The translations under genes were made by a program, and so were the position numbers. The notes beneath the pieces were generated by a model that did no database searches, was not told the origin of the DNA, and saw nothing but the letters and a program-made list of their open reading frames with translations. A stretch of DNA of 64,000 bases, taken from assembly GCF_002934665.1 (NCBI RefSeq), contig NZ_NIRS01000007.1, forward strand, positions 295,562-359,561, read 5' to 3'. Positions 35,296 to 41,408 of this stretch are shown in pieces. Position 1 is the first letter of the stretch. Every line of letters begins with the position of its first letter. The stretch comes from Pseudomonas laurylsulfatiphila (GTDB lineage Bacteria; Pseudomonadota; Gammaproteobacteria; Pseudomonadales; Pseudomonadaceae).

Positions 35296-36348
35296 ATGCA
35301 ATTCTTCGACGATTCGCTGCACCCGGAAAACATGGAAAAGGTAGTCATCACCGTGGCCCCGTACGGCCCGGAGTGGATGCCGGAAGACTTCCCGGAAGAC
35401 ATCCCGCTGACCATGGACGAGCAAGTCCAGAAAGCGGTCGAATGCTATGAAGCCGGCGCCACGGTTCTGCACTTGCACGTGCGTGAACTGGACGGCAAGG
35501 GCTCCAAGCGCCTGTCGAAATTCAACGAGCTGATCGCCGGTGTGCGTGAAGCCGTGCCGGACATGATCATCCAGGTCGGCGGTTCGATTTCCTTCGCCCC
35601 GGAAAGCGACGGCGAAGCGGCCAAGTGGCTGTCCGACGACACTCGCCACATGCTGGCCGAGCTGACCCCCAAGCCGGATCAGGTCACCGTGGCGATCAAC
35701 ACCACCCAGATGAACATCATGGAGCTGCTGTATCCGGAATACCTGGAAGGCACTTCCCTGGCCAATCCGCTGACTCAGGCTGCCTACAGCGAAATGACCG
35801 TACCGGCCGGCCCTGCCTGGGTTGCCGAGCACCTCAAGCGCCTGATGGACAACGGCATCCAGCCGCACTTCCAGTTGACCGGCATGCACGCCATGGAAAC
35901 CCTCGAGCGCCTGGTGCGCAGAGGCATCTACAAGGGCCCGCTGAACCTGACCTGGATCGGCATCGGTGGCGGCTTCGACGGCCCGAACCCGTTCAACTTC
36001 TTCAACTTCATCCACCGCGCGCCGGACGGTTGCACCCTGACCTCCGAATCGTTGCTCAAGAACGTCATGCCATTCAACACCATGTCGATGGCCATGGGCA
36101 TGCACCCGCGCGTGGGCAATGAAGACACTATCATTGATCACAAGGGCGACCGTTTCGGCTCGGTGGCACAGATCCAGCAGACCGTGCGCATCGCTCATGA
36201 ACTGGGCCGCGAAATCGCCACCGGCAAAGAAGCCCGCGAGATCTACCGCATCGGCGTGCAGTACGAAACCATCGAAGAAACCCTGTTGGCCAACGGCATG
36301 GCCCCCAACCGCAAGGCTGGGCAAAAAGGTGTACCGCAACGCGGTTGA
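35296..36348 (+). CDS. BKACE family (3-keto-5-aminohexanoate cleavage enzyme-like)
   Basis: 350 residues. The TIM-barrel zinc ligands H59-x-H61 (VLHLHVRE) are present, along with VGGSISFAPES and WIGIGGGF. BKACE enzymes condense a beta-keto acid with acetyl-CoA to give acetoacetate and a CoA ester; known substrates include 3-keto-5-aminohexanoate and dehydrocarnitine. AACTGGAGTAG precedes the ATG. It follows the dioxygenase by 88 bp. The real substrate is unknown, but implies that the pathway goes through a beta-keto acid. Confidence 0.92.
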   Translation: MQFFDDSLHPENMEKVVITVAPYGPEWMPEDFPEDIPLTMDEQVQKAVECYEAGATVLHLHVRELDGKGSKRLSKFNELIAGVREAVPDMIIQVGGSISFAPESDGEAAKWLSDDTRHMLAELTPKPDQVTVAINTTQMNIMELLYPEYLEGTSLANPLTQAAYSEMTVPAGPAWVAEHLKRLMDNGIQPHFQLTGMHAMETLERLVRRGIYKGPLNLTWIGIGGGFDGPNPFNFFNFIHRAPDGCTLTSESLLKNVMPFNTMSMAMGMHPRVGNEDTIIDHKGDRFGSVAQIQQTVRIAHELGREIATGKEAREIYRIGVQYETIEETLLANGMAPNRKAGQKGVPQRG

Positions 36349-36440
36349 CCGAGGGTCGGGGCGAGAGGCCGTGACCTCTCGTCCACCTGACCGTTACACG
36401 CTTGATAACAAAAATAAAACAAAGCTCTTGAGGAGGCTGC

Positions 36441-37772
36441 ATGGCCTTTCACCCAATAGCCGCTGACGATGACGACTCCAGCGGAGTCGGCGTTGCGCGC
36501 CAATATGCCTGGATCGTCTTTGCCTTGACGTTCGGCCTGTTGATTTCCGATTACATGTCGCGTCAGGTACTGAACGCGGTATTCCCCCTGCTCAAGACTG
36601 AGTGGGCGTTGAGCGACGGACAGTTGGGTCTGCTCAGCGGCATCGTCGCCCTGATGGTTGGCCTGCTGACGTTTCCCCTGTCGTTGATGGCCGACCGCTT
36701 CGGCCGGGTCAAGAGCCTGGCGCTGATGGCGTTCCTGTGGAGCGTGGCAACCCTGGGTTGCGCGCTGGCGCAGGACTACCAGCAGATGTTCATCGCGCGG
36801 TTCATGGTCGGTGTCGGCGAAGCCGCCTACGGCAGCGTGGGCATTGCGGTGGTGATTTCGGTGTTCCCCAAACACATGCGGGCCACCCTGGCCAGTGCCT
36901 TCATGGCGGGCGGGATGTTCGGTTCGGTGTTGGGCATGGCGTTGGGTGGTGCGATTGCCGCCAAGCTCGGCTGGCGCTGGTCGTTCGCCGGCATGTCGCT
37001 GTTTGGCCTGTTTCTGGCGGTGCTCTATCCGCTCATCGTCAAGGAAGCGCGCATTGCACCACAACGTGCCGCGCAGATTGCGAACAAGACGGCTGCCGCG
37101 GTCAAGCGTCCGCTGCGCACGCTCTGGTCCAGCCGTTCGGTGGTGTCGACCTATATCGCCAGCGGCTTGCAGTTGTTCGTCGGCGGCACGGTGATGGTGT
37201 GGATTCCCAGCTACCTCAACCGCTACTACGACATGCCCACCGACAAGGCCGGCGGCATGGCGGCGGTCATCGTGTTGTGCAGCGGTGCGGGCATGATCCT
37301 GTGCGGCATGCTCAGCGATCGCCTGTGCCGCAACTCGCCGGAGCGCAAGGTCAGCCTGGCCATCGGTTTCTGCCTGGGCAGTTGCCTGCTGTTGTCGGCG
37401 GCGTTTGCCTTGCCGGCAGGGCCAGTGCAACTGCTGCTGATCTGCCTGGGCATGGCGATTGCCACCGGCACCACCGGCCCCGCCGGTGCGATGGTTGCCA
37501 ACCTGACACATTACTCGGTGCACGGTACGGCGTTCGCCACGCTGACCCTGGCCAACAACATGCTGGGGCTGGCACCGGGACCGTTCATCACCGGCCGGGT
37601 GTCCGACCTCATCGGTCTGCATGCCGCGTTTCAACTGGTGCCACTGGTCAGCCTCGCGGCGGCGGCGGTGTTCTTTTATGCCAAGTGTCATTACCACAGA
37701 GATATTGCCCGGCTTCAGGGTCAGAGCGTGCCTGACCCTGTCGGTGAAGCGGGTTTAGAGGTGAAGTTGTGA
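36441..37772 (+). CDS. MFS transporter
   Basis: 443 residues with 12 predicted transmembrane helices. The motif A loop is LMADRFGRVKSL, and the central cytoplasmic loop near 205-235 is basic. Family fit is with anion/sugar-acid or aromatic-acid symporters. GAGGAGG lies 6-8 nt before the ATG. It overlaps the next gene (GTG at 37769 within TTGTGA), so it is part of the operon with the DsbA-like, Rieske and YeiH genes. Inference: uptake of the compound degraded by the preceding enzymes. Confidence 0.88.
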   Translation: MAFHPIAADDDDSSGVGVARQYAWIVFALTFGLLISDYMSRQVLNAVFPLLKTEWALSDGQLGLLSGIVALMVGLLTFPLSLMADRFGRVKSLALMAFLWSVATLGCALAQDYQQMFIARFMVGVGEAAYGSVGIAVVISVFPKHMRATLASAFMAGGMFGSVLGMALGGAIAAKLGWRWSFAGMSLFGLFLAVLYPLIVKEARIAPQRAAQIANKTAAAVKRPLRTLWSSRSVVSTYIASGLQLFVGGTVMVWIPSYLNRYYDMPTDKAGGMAAVIVLCSGAGMILCGMLSDRLCRNSPERKVSLAIGFCLGSCLLLSAAFALPAGPVQLLLICLGMAIATGTTGPAGAMVANLTHYSVHGTAFATLTLANNMLGLAPGPFITGRVSDLIGLHAAFQLVPLVSLAAAAVFFYAKCHYHRDIARLQGQSVPDPVGEAGLEVKL

Positions 37773-38431
37773 GTCGTCGTTTACGTATTGATGTGTTTTT
37801 CGATTTTATCTGCCCCTGGTGCCTGATCGGCAAACGCCAACTGGAGCATGCGCAGGTGCAGTTTCGCAGTCGCCACCCGGACGTGCAGATCACCACGGTG
37901 TGGCATGGCGTGCAGTTGTTGCCTCAGATACCGGTAGAGGGTGAACCCTTTGCCGATTTCTACCGCAAGCGCCTGGGCAATGCCGACGCCATGACCATGC
38001 GCCAGGCCCAGGTGCAGCAGGCTGCCAGTGCGGTTGGCCTGGCCATCGACCTCAGCCGTATCGAGACGATGCCCAACACCGCAGACGCCCATCGCTTGTT
38101 CGAGCGTGTCAGCGAACTGGGCAATGCCAGTCAGCGTGAAATGTTGCTCGAACGATTGTTCGCCGCTTATTTCCTGAGACGCGAAAACCTCGGTTGCCGC
38201 GAGACCTTGCTGGCCATTGCCCGCTCCTGCGGCGTCGCTCCGGACGGGCTGCTCGATTGCCTGAAGGGCGATGCCACGCCGTTTGAAGGATCTCCCGGCG
38301 CGACCAGTGGCGTGCCGAGCTTCAAGTTCGACAACCGCATGACAGTGATCGGTGCACAACCCGCTCAGGCGCTGCTCGGGGCCATGAACGAGGCCCTCAA
38401 GGAAAGTGATCGCGAGCGGCAGCCAGCATGA
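37769..38431 (+). CDS. DsbA-family oxidoreductase (FrnE/2-hydroxychromene-2-carboxylate isomerase-like)
   Basis: 220 residues. The thioredoxin-fold CPWC motif is at C15-C18 (FFDFICPWC), with the helical insert and GVPSFKFDNRMTVIGAQP at the C-terminal cis-Pro region. FrnE and HCCA isomerase share this architecture; FrnE-like enzymes are cytoplasmic, and no signal peptide is seen. GTG start overlapping the MFS stop; its own stop overlaps the Rieske start by 4 bp. Role in the pathway: thiol redox or glutathione-dependent isomerisation, undecided. Confidence 0.85.
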   Translation: MSRRLRIDVFFDFICPWCLIGKRQLEHAQVQFRSRHPDVQITTVWHGVQLLPQIPVEGEPFADFYRKRLGNADAMTMRQAQVQQAASAVGLAIDLSRIETMPNTADAHRLFERVSELGNASQREMLLERLFAAYFLRRENLGCRETLLAIARSCGVAPDGLLDCLKGDATPFEGSPGATSGVPSFKFDNRMTVIGAQPAQALLGAMNEALKESDRERQPA

Positions 38432-38754
38432 CCCGGCGCATTCCCGTGCCGGCCGGCAAACACCCGCAGGCCGGTGGCCGGGCGCTGTTCGAATTCGAGG
38501 ACAAAAGCCTGGCGTTGTTCAACGTCGACGGGCAGCTGTTTGCCATCGACGACAGCTGCCCGCATCAGGGCGCTTCGCTGTGTGGCGGGCGCCTTGAGGG
38601 CCGGGTGATTCAATGCTGCGCCCATGGTCTGCGCTTCGATTTGCACAGCGGTTATTTGCTCAACTCCAGGCAAGTCAAAGTCACCAACTACCCGGTCGAG
38701 ATCATCGACGGCCAGGCGTTTATCGTCATCGTTTCCGAGGAGGTCGCGCCATGA
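38428..38754 (+). CDS. Rieske [2Fe-2S] ferredoxin-like protein
   Basis: 108 residues. Cluster ligands C44-x-H46 (CPHQG) and C63-x2-H66 (CCAHGLRF) have the 16-residue spacing of soluble Rieske ferredoxins, such as those that feed ring-hydroxylating oxygenases or the NirD subunit. No oxygenase partner lies beside it, so its redox partner is unknown. 4-bp overlaps on both sides show tight co-translation with the DsbA-like and YeiH genes. Confidence 0.9.
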   Translation: MTRRIPVPAGKHPQAGGRALFEFEDKSLALFNVDGQLFAIDDSCPHQGASLCGGRLEGRVIQCCAHGLRFDLHSGYLLNSRQVKVTNYPVEIIDGQAFIVIVSEEVAP

Positions 38755-39761
38755 GCGCCATTGCTCTCACCCGCATCCACAGTCGCACGCGCGAACTGGC
38801 ACCGGGGTTTATCGTCAGCCTGATCGTGGCGGCCGCCGCGTCGTTCCTGTCCGAGCACTACGGTGCGCCGGTCATGCTGTTCGCCTTGCTGCTGGGCATG
38901 GCCCTGAATTTTCTCGCCGATGACGGCCCGTGCAAGGCCGGTATCGAGTTCACCGCCCGCACGGTGCTGCGCATTGGCGTGGCGCTGCTGGGCATGCGCA
39001 TCACCCTGGAGCAAATGGCCGCGCTGGGCTGGAAGCCGATCGCGCTGGTGGTGATCCTGGTGGTGGTGACCATCAGTGTGTCGGTGGTCGCCGCCAAGGC
39101 CCTGGGGTTCCAGCGCCTGTTCGGCATGCTCACCGGCGGCGCGACCGCCATCTGCGGCGCCTCGGCGGCCCTGGCACTGGCAGCGGCGCTGCCGAACCAT
39201 CCGCAGAAAGAGCGCGCCACACTGTTCACTGTGATCGGCGTCTCGGCGCTGTCGACCCTGGCAATGATCGTCTACCCGATGATCGCCAACTGGTTGCAGT
39301 TGTCGCCGCAGGTGGCGGGCGTGTTCCTCGGCGCCACGATCCACGACGTGGCCCAGGTGGTCGGCGCCGGCTACAGCATGTCGACCGAGACCGGCGACAC
39401 GGCCACGGTGGTCAAGCTGATGCGCGTTGCCATGCTGCTGCCGGTGATCGTCACCGCCGCGATGATCACCCGCATGCAAGGCGCCGACCCGACCGGCAAG
39501 CGCCCGCCGTTGTTGCCGTGGTTCGCCGTCGGCTTTCTGATCCTGGCCTGCATCAACAGCACCGGATGGGTAGCGCCTGCGGTGCAAGGCTCGGTCAACG
39601 AACTGTCGCGCTGGTGCCTGGTGATTTCCATCAGCGCCCTGGGCATGAAGACCCGCTTGCGCGAGCTGGCGGCGGTCGGGATCAAGCCGATCCTGCTGAT
39701 GGTGGGGGAGACGGTCTTCCTCGTCGTGCTGGTGTTGCTGCTGCTGCGCTGGGGGCTCTGA
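38751..39761 (+). CDS. YeiH-family putative sulfate/sulfite exporter
   Basis: 336 residues, about ten transmembrane helices, with the family pattern GALLGMRITLEQ-like and GGATAICGASAALALAAALP, and GATIHDVAQVVGAGY. The YeiH/YadS family is annotated as putative sulfate exporter, related by function to sulfite efflux in sulfonate degradation; experimental support is thin. ATG at 38751 overlaps the Rieske stop. Last gene of the operon; a terminator follows at 39857. With an upstream TauD-type enzyme this hints at release of sulfite. Confidence 0.85.
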   Translation: MSAIALTRIHSRTRELAPGFIVSLIVAAAASFLSEHYGAPVMLFALLLGMALNFLADDGPCKAGIEFTARTVLRIGVALLGMRITLEQMAALGWKPIALVVILVVVTISVSVVAAKALGFQRLFGMLTGGATAICGASAALALAAALPNHPQKERATLFTVIGVSALSTLAMIVYPMIANWLQLSPQVAGVFLGATIHDVAQVVGAGYSMSTETGDTATVVKLMRVAMLLPVIVTAAMITRMQGADPTGKRPPLLPWFAVGFLILACINSTGWVAPAVQGSVNELSRWCLVISISALGMKTRLRELAAVGIKPILLMVGETVFLVVLVLLLLRWGL

Positions 39762-39856
39762 ACGCGTCATCACCCATACGTTTTATGGCAGGGCCACACG
39801 GCGTTGACTCCTCATGCCGTGGGGCTCTCGACCGGTGTCACAAACACCGGTCTTTC

Positions 39857-39888
39857 GCGGCGACTGTACCAGCAGTCGCCGTTTTTTT
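39857..39888 (+). terminator. Rho-independent terminator
   Basis: A GGCGACTG / CAGTCGCC stem over a short loop is followed by seven T. It ends the quinone reductase-to-YeiH transcription unit, about 96 bp past the YeiH stop. Confidence 0.88.
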
Positions 39889-39929
39889 ATGGGGGCTTTC
39901 ACAGGTTTGGACGCGGACGCGGTCGCTTG

Positions 39930-41298
39930 CAGGCGCTGGCTTGCCAGCGATGGTCGTTAACGATACGCGTGTGAACCGGATAAACGCGGCGCACTTGAGT
40001 CCATCGCCAGCAGGCTGGCTCCTACAATTTCAGCGTGGGCATGGCCCCTTGTAGGAGCTGGCTTGCCAGCGATGGCCGTCAACGATAACGCGTATAAACC
40101 GGATAAACGCGGCGCACTTGAGTCCATCGCCAGCAAGCTGGCTCCTACAGTTACAGCGTGGGCTCGGTCCCTTGTAGGAGCTGGCCTGCCAGCGATGGTC
40201 GTTAACGATAACGCGGGTGAGCTGGATGAACGCGGCGCACTGGAGTCCATCGCCAGCAGGCTGGCTCCTACAATTTCAGCGTGGGCTCGGTCCCTTGTAG
40301 GGGCTGGCTTGCCAGCGATGGTCGTCAACGATAACGCGGGTGAACTGGATGAACGCGGCGCACTGGAGTCCATCGCCAGCAGGCTGGCTCCTACAGTTTC
40401 AGCGTAGGCTCGGTCCTTTGTGGGAGCTGGCCTGCCAGCGATGGTCGTCAACGATAACGTGGGTGAGCTGGATAAACGCGGCGCACTGGAGTCCATCGCC
40501 AGCAGGCTGGCTCCTACAATTTCAGCGTGGGCATGGCCCCTTGTAGGAGCTGGCCTGCCAGCGATGGTCGTTAACGATAACGCGGGTGAACTGGATGAAC
40601 GCGGTGCACTGGAGTCCATCGCCAGCAGGCTGGCTCCTACAATTTCAGCGTGGGCTCGGTCCCTTGTAGGAGCTGGCCTGCCAGCGATGGTCGTTAACGA
40701 TAACGCGGGTGAACTGGATGAACGCGGTGCACTGGAGTCCATCGCCAGCAGGCTGGCTCCTACAATTTCAGCGTGGGCATGGCCCTTGTGGGAGCTGGCC
40801 TGCCAGCGATGGTCGTTAACGATGAAGCGGGTGAGCTGGATGAACGCGGCGCACTGGAGTCCATCGCCAGCAGGCTGGCTCCTACAATTTCAGCGTGGGC
40901 ATGGCCCTTGTGGGAGCTGGCCTGCCAGCGATGGTCGTTAACGATAACGCGGGTGAACTGGATGAACGCGGTGCACTGGAGTCCATCGCCAGCAGGCTGG
41001 CTCCTACAATTTCAGCGTGGGCATGGCCCTTGTGGGAGCTGGCCTGCCAGCGATGGTCGTTAACGATGAAGCGGGTGAGCTGGATAAACGCGGCGCACCG
41101 GAGCCCATCGCCAGCAAGCTGGCTCCTACAGTTTCGGTGTGGGCACACCCCTTGTGGGAGCTGGCCTGCCAGCGATGGTCGTTAACGATAACGCGGGTGA
41201 ACTGGATGAACGCGGCGCACTTGAGTCCATCGCCAGCAAGCTGGCTCCTACAGTTTTAGCGTGGGCAGGGTCCCCTGTGGGAGCTGGCTTGCCAGCGA
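39930..41298. repeat. Tandem array of 122-123-bp REP doublets (11 full copies plus part of a twelfth)
   Basis: CTGGC-y-TGCCAGCGAT starts units at 39936, 40059, 40181, 40304, 40427, 40550, 40673, 40795, 40917, 41039, 41161 and 41284, spaced 122 or 123 bp. Each unit is a pair of facing palindromes (GGAGCTGGC-TGCCAGC ... GCTGGCTCC) around a conserved core with GTTAACGATAACGCG. Units 7 and 9 are identical over 122 bp; units 8 and 10 share the variant GATGAAGCGGGTGAGC, so a two-unit block was duplicated. The last unit is cut at about 41298, where an araC-derived fragment begins. The gap holds no gene; open frames in it are repeat artefacts. Confidence 0.95.
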
Positions 41299-41360
41299 TT
41301 GAAGGCGCAGCCGTCGTCGGCGTTGCAGGGTGCGCACGTTCATGCCCTGGCTTCACCTGT
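41299..41360. repeat. Duplicated fragment of the downstream araC gene (left copy)
   Basis: 41299-41318 equals 44481-44500 (20 of 20), 41319-41352 equals 44509-44542 (34 of 34), and 41355-41360 equals 44550-44555. Deletions of 8 and about 5 nt make this copy non-functional. Orientation is the same, so it forms direct repeats flanking the toxin gene. Confidence 0.85.
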
Positions 41361-41408
41361 AATTTCTGACAGTAGACGCTGGCCGACCGCGAATGCTATC
41401 CAGAGTCG

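Noticed and set aside
39930..41298. CRISPR-like periodicity
   Set aside because: The whole 122-bp unit is conserved; there are no short repeats separating unique spacers, and no cas genes.
39957..41369. Long repetitive open frames on both strands through the REP array (up to 261 residues)
   Set aside because: They arise because the repeat unit is 122-123 bp and stop-free in several frames; there is no ribosome site, and frames shift with each 122-bp unit.
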